From: Carnobacterium_B sp045617425
GTDB taxonomy: Bacteria > Bacillota > Bacilli > Lactobacillales > Carnobacteriaceae
Length of the DNA: 7,866 nt
Reading direction: 5' to 3'
Assembly: GCF_045617425.1 (NCBI RefSeq)
Contig: NZ_JAZLIO010000004.1
Coordinates: forward strand, 1 to 7,866
The position numbers and the translations under genes were made by a program. Of this stretch, positions 1 through 6,808 are shown in pieces (the first letter of the stretch is position 1; the number at the start of each line of letters is the position of its first letter). Below the pieces are notes generated by a model, which had not been told where the DNA came from, made no database searches, and saw nothing but the letters and a program-made list of their open reading frames with translations.

Positions 1-45
1 GATATACGGAGCGGACCAATACTAATCGGTCGAGGACTTAACCAA
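1..45 (+). rRNA. 23S ribosomal RNA, 3' end (partial)
   Basis: The first 45 bases match the conserved 3' terminus of Firmicutes 23S rRNA, including ACTAATCGGTCGAGGACTTA followed by ACC. The gene begins outside the window. The mature 3' end is placed by similarity to known 23S ends and may be off by a few bases. It belongs to the same rRNA operon as the 5S gene that follows about 90 bases later. No tRNA lies in that spacer. Confidence 0.93.
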
Positions 46-105
46 AGCAATACCCGGTGTACGAAGGCAAGTAAACGAAAGACACTTTAGACTTTATCCA
101 GTTTT

Positions 106-124
106 GAGAGTCCAACGGACTTTC
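106..124 (+). other. hairpin in the 23S-5S spacer
   Basis: An inverted repeat pairs GAGAGTCC (106-113) with GGACTTTC (117-124) around a 3-base AAC loop, giving 8 pairs including one G-U. It sits just before the 5S gene. Its likely role is in pre-rRNA folding or 5S processing; this is inferred from position. Confidence 0.4.
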
Positions 125-133
125 GATTGAAAT

Positions 134-251
134 TGTGTGGTGATGAGGGCAAGAAGGTCACACCTGTTCCCATGCCGAACACAGAAGTTAAGCTTCTTAG
201 CGCCGATGGTAGTGAAGGGATTCCCTTTGTGAGAGTAGGACGTTGCCACGC
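134..251 (+). rRNA. 5S ribosomal RNA
   Basis: This is a complete 5S rRNA of about 117 nt. It contains the highly conserved block CCCATGCCGAACACAGAAGT and, near the 3' end, GAGAGTAGGACGTTGCCACG. The ends were set by pairing the terminal stem TGTGTGG (134-140) with CCACGCA (246-252), so they are good to within one or two bases. It is the last gene of the rRNA operon entering from the left. No tRNA cluster follows, and a terminator starts within a few bases of its end. Confidence 0.95.
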
Positions 252-256
252 AAATC

Positions 257-298
257 AAAAAGACATCATCTCCGGATGGTGTCTTTTTTGTTCTTTTT
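257..298 (+). terminator. Rho-independent terminator of the left rRNA operon
   Basis: The stem AAAAAGACATCATC (257-270) pairs with GATGGTGTCTTTTT (275-288) around a TCCG loop, with one wobble pair. A T-rich run follows to about 298. It lies directly after 5S and closes the rRNA transcript, so the downstream sugar operon needs its own promoter. Confidence 0.9.
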
Positions 299-343
299 AA
301 AGTAGTCATTTTAGTAAGAATAAAAACAGTGATAAATCAATTG

Positions 344-357
344 ATAAAACGCTTGCA
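344..357 (+). promoter_or_regulatory. cre-like catabolite repression site
   Basis: ATAAAACGCTTGCA matches 12 of 14 positions of the cre consensus TGWAARCGYTWNCW; only the first two bases differ. It overlaps the -35 box of the operon promoter (353-358), where CcpA binding would block RNA polymerase. Beta-glucoside operons of Firmicutes are commonly CcpA-controlled. The match is by eye and binding is inferred. Confidence 0.55.
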
Positions 358-381
358 TAACTAACTCGAACATGTTATATT
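353..381 (+). promoter_or_regulatory. sigma-A promoter of the licT-bglP operon
   Basis: The -35 box TTGCAT (353-358) and -10 box TATATT (376-381) are separated by exactly 17 bases. Initiation would fall near 388, about six bases before RAT1, so the antiterminator hairpin would be almost the first thing transcribed. This is the only good promoter between the 5S terminator and licT. Confidence 0.75.
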
Positions 382-393
382 GTTTGTAATAAA

Positions 394-422
394 GGATTGT
401 TACTGCATCGGCAGGCAAAACC
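394..422 (+). promoter_or_regulatory. RAT1, LicT/BglG-type ribonucleic antiterminator
   Basis: This 29-nt element has the classic RAT sequence: GGATTGTTACTGC, a four-base loop region ATCG, then GCAGGCAAAACC. RNA of this form folds into a hairpin with internal loops that is bound by the dimeric CAT domain of LicT/BglG proteins. Its last six bases (AAAACC, 417-422) are also the start of the left arm of the following terminator, so the two structures are mutually exclusive. It controls transcription into licT itself, making licT autoregulated. Confidence 0.95.
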
Positions 423-491
423 TAAATTGATTCGAATTGTTCTATCTTCATTGAGACAGAGCGTTTGGAATGAGTTTAGGTTTTTTATTTT
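417..491 (+). terminator. leader terminator controlled by RAT1
   Basis: The left arm (417-433, beginning AAAACCTAAATTGATTC) pairs with 468-484 (GAATGAGTTTAGGTTTT), with one wobble and one mismatch. A T-rich run to about 491 follows. The long apical region (434-467) can form a smaller inner hairpin. The first six bases of the left arm are shared with RAT1, the standard arrangement for LicT-type attenuation: LicT bound to RAT1 prevents this stem and lets polymerase read into licT. Confidence 0.9.
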
Positions 492-528
492 CTATAAGAA
501 GACGAAAGTAGGTGAGCAAAGCGATAAT

Positions 529-1374
529 ATGAGAATAGAGAAAGTATTGAATAACAATGTGGTAATTACCTTAACTGATACTAAAGAAGAAATGGTAGTC
601 ATGGGAAGAGGGATTGCCTTTCAGCGTAAAGTTGGCGATACAATTGACGTCGAAAAAATAGAAAAAACGTTTGTACCAGAAGGAAATGAAGGTATTGAAA
701 CTTTTTCTACTTTGTTTAAAGAAATTAATCCAGAAATTATAGAAATAGCCACTGATACAATCAAATACGCACAGTCTATTTTAAAAACTAAATTAAGCAA
801 TAATATTTATTTAACTTTAACGGATCATTTGAACTACGCGATAAGTCGAACGAGTGAAGGAATCGAAATTAAAAATCCTTTAACTTGGGAAATAAAGAAA
901 TTCTATAAAAATGAATATGAAATTGGATTAAAAGCTTTAGAAAAAATTAAAACTAAACTCGGTGTACCAATGAACGAAGATGAAGCAGCATCTATTGCTT
1001 TGCATATTGTGAATGCTAAACAAGATGGACAAGAAATTGGAATCACCGTTAAAATGACTAAAGTTGTGCAAGATATTTTAACAATTGTACGGTTACAATT
1101 TGGAATCACTTTTGATGAAGATTCTTTTAACTATTCTCGTTTTGTTACTCACCTACAATATTTTGCTCGTAGAATGCTGGAACAGGATAACAAAAGTTCT
1201 AATGATGATTTTTTATTCGAACATGTTAAAATAAAGTATTCAAAAGCTTTTGAATGTACAAATAAGATCAATAGTTATCTTGAAAATAAGCATCAAACAT
1301 CATTATCAAAAGATGAACAAGTTTATCTTGCTATTCATATCCACAGAGTTACGAGTGAAATTAAAAATCAATGA
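529..1374 (+). CDS. licT: BglG/LicT-family transcriptional antiterminator
   Basis: This RNA-binding antiterminator (281 aa; B. subtilis LicT is about the same length) activates the operon by stabilising RAT hairpins. The N-terminal CAT domain (about residues 1-57) begins MRIEKVLNNNVVITL and contains VVMGRGIAFQ, both typical of the family. PRD1 (about 60-170) has the conserved histidines H100 and H159; PRD2 (about 172-281) has H208 and H270. These match the four regulatory phosphorylation sites of LicT. By analogy, the cognate EII phosphorylates PRD1 to inactivate the protein when substrate is absent, and HPr phosphorylates PRD2 to activate it. The start at 529 gives the canonical N terminus. 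The frame is open upstream to a TTG at 397, but that codon lies inside RAT1. The AGGTGA-like RBS (510-515) is 13 bases from the ATG, rather far, which may keep translation low. RAT2 begins one base after the stop codon. Confidence 0.95.
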   Translation: MRIEKVLNNNVVITLTDTKEEMVVMGRGIAFQRKVGDTIDVEKIEKTFVPEGNEGIETFSTLFKEINPEIIEIATDTIKYAQSILKTKLSNNIYLTLTDHLNYAISRTSEGIEIKNPLTWEIKKFYKNEYEIGLKALEKIKTKLGVPMNEDEAASIALHIVNAKQDGQEIGITVKMTKVVQDILTIVRLQFGITFDEDSFNYSRFVTHLQYFARRMLEQDNKSSNDDFLFEHVKIKYSKAFECTNKINSYLENKHQTSLSKDEQVYLAIHIHRVTSEIKNQ

Positions 1375-1375
1375 T

Positions 1376-1404
1376 GGATTGTTACTGCGCAAGCAGGCAA
1401 AACC
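1376..1404 (+). promoter_or_regulatory. RAT2, second ribonucleic antiterminator
   Basis: This is a 29-nt RAT element identical to RAT1 at 25 positions. Only the four loop bases differ (GCAA here, a GNRA-type loop, against ATCG in RAT1). It lies between licT and the PTS gene and starts one base after the licT stop. It gives a second LicT-dependent checkpoint before the transporter and hydrolase genes, as in the E. coli bgl operon, where bglG is also flanked by two such sites. Confidence 0.95.
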
Positions 1405-1466
1405 TAAGTTGATAGCTAGAATGTATCTATGGATACATCAGGCTATTAATTTAGGTTTTTCTTTTT
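1399..1466 (+). terminator. intergenic terminator controlled by RAT2
   Basis: An 18-base left arm (1399-1416, AAAACCTAAGTTGATAGC) pairs with 1442-1459 (GCTATTAATTTAGGTTTT) with two G-U pairs, followed by a T-rich tract to about 1466. Inside the loop is a second perfect hairpin, ATGTATC/GATACAT with a TATG loop (1421-1438). Its first six bases overlap RAT2, so LicT binding and termination exclude one another. Confidence 0.92.
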
Positions 1467-1496
1467 CAAAAAATCAAAAAGAGAGAAGGACTTAGA

Positions 1497-3422
1497 ATGA
1501 AATATGAAGCATTAGCTAAATCAATAATTGAAAATGTTGGTGGAACAGAAAATATTAATAGCTTAACTCATTGTGTGACCAGATTACGGTTTAAATTAAA
1601 AGATGAAAGTAAAGCAAATACAGATGTGTTGAAAAAAACAGACGGAATTGTAACCGTCATCAAAAGTGGGGGTCAGTATCAAGTAGTCATTGGGAATCAT
1701 GTACCAGATGTTTATCAGGAAGTTGTAACTGTCGGAAATTTAAATAATAATGATTCGTCTGAACAAGAATCGGATGAAAATGTCGGTCTGTTCAATAAGT
1801 TTGTTGATATGATTTCAGGAATTTTTGCACCAACTTTAGGTACGTTAGCTGCTACTGGTATGATTAAAGGATTTAATGCTTTGTTTGTAGCATTAGGCTG
1901 GCTCACAGTTGAATCAGGAACGTATCAAATATTAAATGCTATAGGTGATTCATTGTTTTATTTCTTCCCTATCTTCTTAGCGTTTACAGCCAGTAAAAAA
2001 TTCAAAGTGAATCAGTTCACGGCTATGGCTATTGGTGCTTCACTAGTTTACCCAACATTAGCTGGAATAAGAGCAGGTACTCCTCTTTATACACTGTTTT
2101 CCGGATCGATTATTGAGTCACCTGTACACACTACTTTTCTAGGGCTTCCCCTTATTCTAATGGACTATTCATCAACAGTTATTCCGATTATTGTTGCCAT
2201 TTTCCTAGCATCTAAAGTTGAAAAAGGGTTGAAAAAAATTATTCCAGACGTTGTCAAAACCTTTTTGATTCCTTTCTTTACACTTTTAATTATTGTCCCA
2301 GTAACTTTCATGATTGTTGGACCAATTGCAACATGGGCAGGTAGCTTAGTAGGAGCAGGTACTTTAGCTGTTTATAACTTAAGCCCAATCTTAGCTGGTG
2401 CAATTGTAGGTGGCTTCTGGCAAATATTTGTGATGTTCGGGTTGCATTGGGGTCTTGTTCCAGTAGCGCTGAATAACTTAGCTGTTTATGGATATGATCC
2501 TATTTTAGCAATGTCATTTGCAGCCTCATTTGCCCAAACAGGAGCAATTATTGCAGTTATGGCAAAGACCAAAGAGAAAAAAGTTAAATCTTTAGGTATT
2601 CCTTCCGTTATTTCTGGCATGTTTGGTGTAACAGAACCTGCGATTTACGGTATCTCTTTACCACTCAAAAAACCATTTATCATGAGCTGTATTGCTGCCG
2701 GTGTGGGTGGAGCAACTCTAGGATTAGTAGGAGCCAATGGATATGTTATAGGAGGGCTGGGGTTATTTGGAATCACTAATTTCCTGAATCCTGCTTTGAG
2801 CGGATTGGGTAATGTACCTATAGTAATAGCTATCATCACTGGGTCCATGATTCTTGGTTTTATCTTAACTTATGTGGTTGGTTTTGGTAAATTGTATGAA
2901 GATGATACAGTTGTGGCAGAAACATTTAATGATGGAACCATTGATTCAGGAAATGAAGTTTATATTGGAAAAGATAGTATTGAAAGCCCATTAAAAGGTT
3001 CGGTTATTCCGCTTTCTGATGTTCGAGATGAAGCTTTTTCATCTGGAGCTATGGGAAAAGGTTTGGCAATTGAACCAACTGAAGGGAAATTAGTTTCACC
3101 AGTTAATGGAATTGTCACAATGCTTTTCCCAACGTTTCATGCAGTCGGTATAACGTCTAATGAAGGAACAGAAATCTTGATCCATATTGGTATGGATACT
3201 GTTCAAATGAATGCTGAAGGATTTGTTCCATACATTAAGCAAGGAGACAAAGTAACAAAAGGTCAGCTTTTAATTGAATTTGATATTGCAAAAATCCAAG
3301 CAGCCGGTTACAGCGTGGTCACACCTGTAGTGATCACAAATTCAAAAAATTATTTAGATGTGATTACAACAGAAAAGACAACAGTTGAATCAAAAGAACA
3401 ACTGATGACGATTGTCATCTAA
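1497..3422 (+). CDS. bglP: beta-glucoside-specific PTS transporter, EIIBCA
   Basis: This membrane permease takes up beta-glucosides (aryl-beta-glucosides or cellobiose-type sugars) and phosphorylates them with phosphate from HPr. It has 641 aa, the usual length, in the order B-C-A. EIIB (about 1-90) has the phospho-cysteine C26 in the THCVTRLRF motif. EIIC (about 105-465) is hydrophobic with many predicted membrane spans and carries the signature GVTEPAIYG (from residue 377). EIIA (about 490-641) is of the glucose type, with H548 and the phospho-acceptor H563 in LIHIGMDT; their 15-residue spacing equals that of E. coli EIIA-Glc H75/H90. The ATG follows GAGAAGGA with a 6-base gap. The gene lies behind RAT2 and 25 bases before the first GH1 gene, so one transcript is expected. 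By family precedent it also senses substrate and controls LicT by phosphorylation. The exact sugar cannot be read from the sequence. Confidence 0.95.
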   Translation: MKYEALAKSIIENVGGTENINSLTHCVTRLRFKLKDESKANTDVLKKTDGIVTVIKSGGQYQVVIGNHVPDVYQEVVTVGNLNNNDSSEQESDENVGLFNKFVDMISGIFAPTLGTLAATGMIKGFNALFVALGWLTVESGTYQILNAIGDSLFYFFPIFLAFTASKKFKVNQFTAMAIGASLVYPTLAGIRAGTPLYTLFSGSIIESPVHTTFLGLPLILMDYSSTVIPIIVAIFLASKVEKGLKKIIPDVVKTFLIPFFTLLIIVPVTFMIVGPIATWAGSLVGAGTLAVYNLSPILAGAIVGGFWQIFVMFGLHWGLVPVALNNLAVYGYDPILAMSFAASFAQTGAIIAVMAKTKEKKVKSLGIPSVISGMFGVTEPAIYGISLPLKKPFIMSCIAAGVGGATLGLVGANGYVIGGLGLFGITNFLNPALSGLGNVPIVIAIITGSMILGFILTYVVGFGKLYEDDTVVAETFNDGTIDSGNEVYIGKDSIESPLKGSVIPLSDVRDEAFSSGAMGKGLAIEPTEGKLVSPVNGIVTMLFPTFHAVGITSNEGTEILIHIGMDTVQMNAEGFVPYIKQGDKVTKGQLLIEFDIAKIQAAGYSVVTPVVITNSKNYLDVITTEKTTVESKEQLMTIVI

Positions 3423-3447
3423 AAACGGATAAGGAAGAGGTTATTGT

Positions 3448-4908
3448 ATGAAAAAAAATGAAGGTTTTCCAAATGGATTTTTATGGGGAGGAGCAACGGC
3501 AGCCAACCAGTTTGAGGGCGCATATAATGAAGGAGGAAAAGGACTCTCTACAGCTGACATGGTAAGATTTATTCCGAAAGAAGACCGTGGAGAAAGTTTT
3601 TCATTAGATGTGTCACGAAAAGAAATCGAAGCAATTTTAGCTAACAAAACACAAGCAGTTTTTCCTAAACGTTTTGGAGTAGATTTTTACCACCATTATA
3701 AAGAAGATATAGCGCTACTTGCAGAAATGGGATTTAAAGTTTTCCGCTTATCTATTAATTGGGCTAGAATTTTTCCGAATGGAGATGATACAACACCAAA
3801 CGAAGAAGGATTGGCTTTTTATGATGATGTGTTTGATGAATGTTTGAAATATGGTATAGAGCCATTAGTGACTTTGTCCCACTATGAAACACCATTGAAT
3901 TTAACATTAAAATACAATGGGTGGGCAGATCGCCAAGTTATCGATTTCTTTGTTAACTATGCGGAGACCGTTTTTATACGATATAAGAATAAAGTGAAAT
4001 ACTGGTTAACATTTAACGAAATTAATATTATCGCATTAAGTCCTTACACTGGTGGTGGAGTACTAGTAGAGGATGCAGATAATCCATTGGAATTGTCTTA
4101 TCAAGCTGGGCACCATCAGTTTGTAGCCAGTGCATTAGCTATAAAAATAGGGCATGAAATTAATCCAGAATTTAAAATCGGTTGTATGCTAGCACGTATG
4201 ACTACTTATCCAGAAACAAACAATCCGACCGATATCATCAAAGCACAAGAAAAAAACCAACATAATTTATTTTTTACAGATGTACAAGCACGTGGGGAAT
4301 ACCCCGCCTTTATGAATCGCTATTTCAAAGAAAACAATATATCTATTCATAAAGAGCGTGGAGATGATGAAATATTAAAATCTTATCCTGTCGATTTCAT
4401 CTCGTTTAGCTATTATATGTCTATCTCTGTTAGTTCAGATCCTAAAAAAGAACAAGTTGGTGGTAATTTTATTGAGGGCGTAAAAAACGATTACTTGGAA
4501 ACTTCAGATTGGGGATGGCAGATTGATCCAATTGGTTTGAGATGGACCTTGAATGACTTTTATGATCGTTACCAGTTGCCGTTATTCATCGTGGAAAATG
4601 GACTAGGAGCATACGACAAAGTAGAAGAAGATGGTAGCATTCATGATCACTATCGTATCGATTATCTACAAAAGCACATTGAGCAAATGAGAGAAGCTGT
4701 TAATGATGGTGTAGATTTAATAGGATACACCAGCTGGGGAGCGATTGATTTAGTTAGTGCATCTACTTCTGAAATGTCTAAGCGATATGGTTACGTTTAT
4801 GTTGATCAAGATGATGAAGGTAAAGGAACGTTAAATCGCTCAAGAAAAGATTCGTTTTTTTGGTATAAAAAAGTTATCGAAACGAACGGAACTGATTTGA
4901 ATAGTTGA
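3448..4908 (+). CDS. 6-phospho-beta-glucosidase, GH1 (copy 1)
   Basis: This cytoplasmic glycoside hydrolase family 1 enzyme (486 aa; often named bglA or bglH) cleaves 6-phospho-beta-glucosides made by the adjacent PTS, giving glucose-6-phosphate plus aglycone or glucose. The N-terminal signature FLWGGATAANQFEGAY includes Q21. H145 lies in HYETP, the acid/base is E191 in TFNEIN, and the nucleophile is E383 in FIVENG. The phosphate-binding loop is S437-A438 to K445-R-Y447. Alanine, rather than the tryptophan of LacG-type enzymes, after the loop serine favours a phospho-glucosidase over a phospho-galactosidase. The ATG follows AAGGAAGAGG by 7 bases. Compared with copy 2, it has about 17 extra residues in the loop around residues 38-76, before GVDFYHHYKED. 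The gene is co-transcribed with bglP. All catalytic residues are intact. Confidence 0.93.
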   Translation: MKKNEGFPNGFLWGGATAANQFEGAYNEGGKGLSTADMVRFIPKEDRGESFSLDVSRKEIEAILANKTQAVFPKRFGVDFYHHYKEDIALLAEMGFKVFRLSINWARIFPNGDDTTPNEEGLAFYDDVFDECLKYGIEPLVTLSHYETPLNLTLKYNGWADRQVIDFFVNYAETVFIRYKNKVKYWLTFNEINIIALSPYTGGGVLVEDADNPLELSYQAGHHQFVASALAIKIGHEINPEFKIGCMLARMTTYPETNNPTDIIKAQEKNQHNLFFTDVQARGEYPAFMNRYFKENNISIHKERGDDEILKSYPVDFISFSYYMSISVSSDPKKEQVGGNFIEGVKNDYLETSDWGWQIDPIGLRWTLNDFYDRYQLPLFIVENGLGAYDKVEEDGSIHDHYRIDYLQKHIEQMREAVNDGVDLIGYTSWGAIDLVSASTSEMSKRYGYVYVDQDDEGKGTLNRSRKDSFFWYKKVIETNGTDLNS

Positions 4909-4909
4909 G

Positions 4910-4940
4910 AGAATGACTAATTTTTAAAGTTACTCATTCT
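4910..4940 (+). other. intergenic hairpin between the two GH1 genes
   Basis: AGAATGACTAA (4910-4920) pairs with TTACTCATTCT (4930-4940), 10 of 11 bases, around a 9-base loop. It starts two bases after the stop of GH1 copy 1. The downstream sequence is only moderately T-rich, so it looks more like a weak terminator or an RNA-processing/stability hairpin that would lower copy 2 expression relative to the upstream genes. The role is inferred. Confidence 0.5.
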
Positions 4941-4950
4941 TACAGGTTAT

Positions 4951-4992
4951 TTTCGTCATTTAATAGCCTATGTCATAATTAGTGCAACTAAT
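4951..4992 (+). promoter_or_regulatory. weak promoter-like sequence with a palindrome before GH1 copy 2
   Basis: CATAAT (4974-4979) is preceded by TGT, resembling an extended -10 box, but the -35 position (TTTCGT, 4951-4956) is poor. A perfect 6-bp inverted repeat ATTAGT-GCA-ACTAAT (4978-4992) overlaps and follows the -10. This could be an internal promoter with an operator for copy 2, or chance in AT-rich DNA. No RAT or convincing cre is present in this 133-base gap. Confidence 0.2.
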
Positions 4993-5041
4993 AATGAGCA
5001 ATAGACAGAATCTAAAACAATTAATCGGCAAAAAGGAGAAG

Positions 5042-6469
5042 ATGACTTTGACAGTAGAACAATTTCCAAAAGATTTTTTGTGGGGCGGAGCAGTAGCTGC
5101 AAACCAATTAGAAGGTGCTTATAACGAAGACGGAAAAGGATTGACTGTGCAAGATGTGACACCACATGGTGGATTTGGCCCGATTACGGAAGAACCTACA
5201 GAAGATAATATGAAACTTGTAGGTATTGATTTTTACCATCGCTATAAAGAGGACATTAAATTATTTGCAGAAATGGGATTTAAAACTTTCCGTACGTCAA
5301 TTGCTTGGGCACGCATCTTTCCAAATGGAGATGAAACTGAACCAAATAAAGCTGGATTAAAATTTTATGATGATTTATTTGATGAACTTCTTAAATACAA
5401 TATCGAACCATTAGTAACACTATCTCACTATGAAACACCATTACATTTAGCCAAAGAATACGACGGTTGGGTTAATCGCAAAATGATTGGGTTTTATGAA
5501 AATTATGTACGCACTGTCTTTACAAGATACAAAGGGAAAGTAAAATACTGGTTGACCTTTAATGAGATCAATTCCATTATACATGCACCATTTATGAGTG
5601 GCGGAATTACTACTCCACCAGAAAAACTGACACAAAAAGATTTGTATCAAGCTGTTCATCACGAGTTAGTAGCAAGTGCATTGGCCACTAAAATCGGCCA
5701 TGAATTAATGCCTGAAGCACAGATCGGATGTATGGTTTTAGCGATGCCGACATATCCATTAACTCCAAATCCAGATGATGTTATTGCTGCTATGGAAGCA
5801 GAACGTAAAAACTATTTTTTCTCTGATGTACATGTTCGAGGAGTTTACCCAGGATATATGAAACGATTCTTCCGCGAAAATGCTATTGAATTAGATTTTG
5901 GTCCAGAAGATGAAGAACTATTGAAAAATACGGTTGATTTTATCTCGTTCAGTTATTACATGAGTTCTACTGAAACAGCGGATGAAAGTAAACGAGTAGC
6001 AGGTGAAGGCAATATTTTAGGTGGGATACCTAACCCATACTTAGAAGCGTCTGAGTGGGGTTGGCAAATTGACCCTAAAGGTTTACGTATTGTTTTGAAT
6101 GACTTCTGGGATCGTTACCAAAAACCCTTGTTTATCGTTGAAAATGGATTGGGAGCTAATGATAAGCTAATCACAGATGAATATGGAAATAAAACAGTTA
6201 AAGATGATTATCGCATTGATTATTTGAATGATCATTTAGTTCAAGTTGGAGAGGCTCTGAAAGATGGGGTCGAAGTTATGGGTTACACAACATGGGGATG
6301 TATTGACTTAGTTAGTGCTTCTACAGCTGAATTAAAAAAACGTTATGGTTTTATTTACGTTGATCGGTATGATGATGGTACAGGTACATTAGAACGTTAT
6401 AAAAAGAAAAGTTTTTCATGGTACAAGGAAGTTATTGAAACAAACGGAACAAGTCTTATTGAAAAATAA
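5042..6469 (+). CDS. 6-phospho-beta-glucosidase, GH1 (copy 2)
   Basis: This is a second cytoplasmic GH1 6-phospho-beta-glucosidase (475 aa from this start), clearly paralogous to copy 1 over its whole length. Key residues are Q22 in NQLEGAY, H129 in HYETP, acid/base E175 in TFNEIN, nucleophile E367 in FIVENG, and the phosphate loop S425-A426 to K433-R-Y435. It lacks the 17-residue loop extension of copy 1, so the two may prefer different aglycones. The start is debatable. AAAAGGAG (5031-5038) is only 3 bases from the ATG at 5042 but 9 from an in-frame TTG at 5048, which is better spaced. ATG at 4994 and GTG at 4982 are also in frame but have no RBS and sit before the conserved region. The 133-base gap after copy 1 contains a hairpin, so expression may be partly separate. 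A strong terminator overlaps the stop codon. Confidence 0.92.
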   Translation: MTLTVEQFPKDFLWGGAVAANQLEGAYNEDGKGLTVQDVTPHGGFGPITEEPTEDNMKLVGIDFYHRYKEDIKLFAEMGFKTFRTSIAWARIFPNGDETEPNKAGLKFYDDLFDELLKYNIEPLVTLSHYETPLHLAKEYDGWVNRKMIGFYENYVRTVFTRYKGKVKYWLTFNEINSIIHAPFMSGGITTPPEKLTQKDLYQAVHHELVASALATKIGHELMPEAQIGCMVLAMPTYPLTPNPDDVIAAMEAERKNYFFSDVHVRGVYPGYMKRFFRENAIELDFGPEDEELLKNTVDFISFSYYMSSTETADESKRVAGEGNILGGIPNPYLEASEWGWQIDPKGLRIVLNDFWDRYQKPLFIVENGLGANDKLITDEYGNKTVKDDYRIDYLNDHLVQVGEALKDGVEVMGYTTWGCIDLVSASTAELKKRYGFIYVDRYDDGTGTLERYKKKSFSWYKEVIETNGTSLIEK

Positions 6470-6510
6470 AAAAACCTTGTACGATTAAACTCGTGCAAGG
6501 TTTTTTTCTT
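6468..6510 (+). terminator. Rho-independent terminator of the beta-glucoside operon
   Basis: AACCTTGTACGA (6473-6484) pairs with TCGTGCAAGGTT (6491-6502) around a TTAAAC loop, giving 12 pairs with one wobble. It is followed by a T tract to 6510 and preceded by an A run. It begins at the stop codon of GH1 copy 2 and ends the operon. Confidence 0.93.
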
Positions 6511-6743
6511 ACAGCATATTCATATTAGTTAAAAATTAGATGCAACAAGAAAATAGAGGGTTTTAGTATAATTCAAGTTTCAGTGACTTATAGTTTATTA
6601 TTTTATTTAAAAAATTATATTAAGTCGTCAAGGACTTCTTTTATAGTTTTTATAAATTGAGAAAGATTTTTGGAAACTGTCTTCAAATATGATAACACTA
6701 TAACCAATTTTTCAAATTTTTTATTTATAAAAAGAAAAAAAGC
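6511..6743. other. AT-rich intergenic DNA, no gene seen
   Basis: There is no open frame with an RBS, no tRNA and no recognisable RNA motif on either strand. A short inverted repeat AAGTC/GACTT near 6620-6635, followed by a few Ts, is too small to call a terminator. With the GH1 remnant further on, this may be decayed sequence, but I could not match it to anything. Confidence 0.5.
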
Positions 6744-6772
6744 TTTAAATAGTGGTTTTTTAGTTATATAAT
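6744..6772 (+). promoter_or_regulatory. promoter of the small DUF1827-like gene
   Basis: The -35 box TTTAAA (6744-6749) and perfect -10 box TATAAT (6767-6772) are separated by 17 bases. This would start transcription near 6779 with a leader of about 30 bases. The -35 box is weak (4 of 6). The gene lies after a strong terminator and so needs its own promoter. Confidence 0.6.
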
Positions 6773-6808
6773 GTATTATACTAACTAAAAGTAAGAAGGG
6801 GTGAAATG

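Noticed and set aside
94..309. 71-codon reading frame on the minus strand
   Set aside because: It runs antisense through the 5S gene and its terminator, so it is a chance frame.
252..352. Possible tRNA genes after 5S
   Set aside because: A terminator starts about five bases after 5S, and no cloverleaf or TTCRA motif with an acceptor stem is seen.
397..528. 44-codon N-terminal extension of the antiterminator frame from a TTG at 397
   Set aside because: It lies inside RAT1 and its terminator and has no RBS. The canonical LicT N terminus begins at 529.
1250..1495. 81-codon plus-strand frame overlapping the end of licT
   Set aside because: It is in another frame of licT and covers RAT2 and the terminator. 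It has no RBS and no protein-like pattern.
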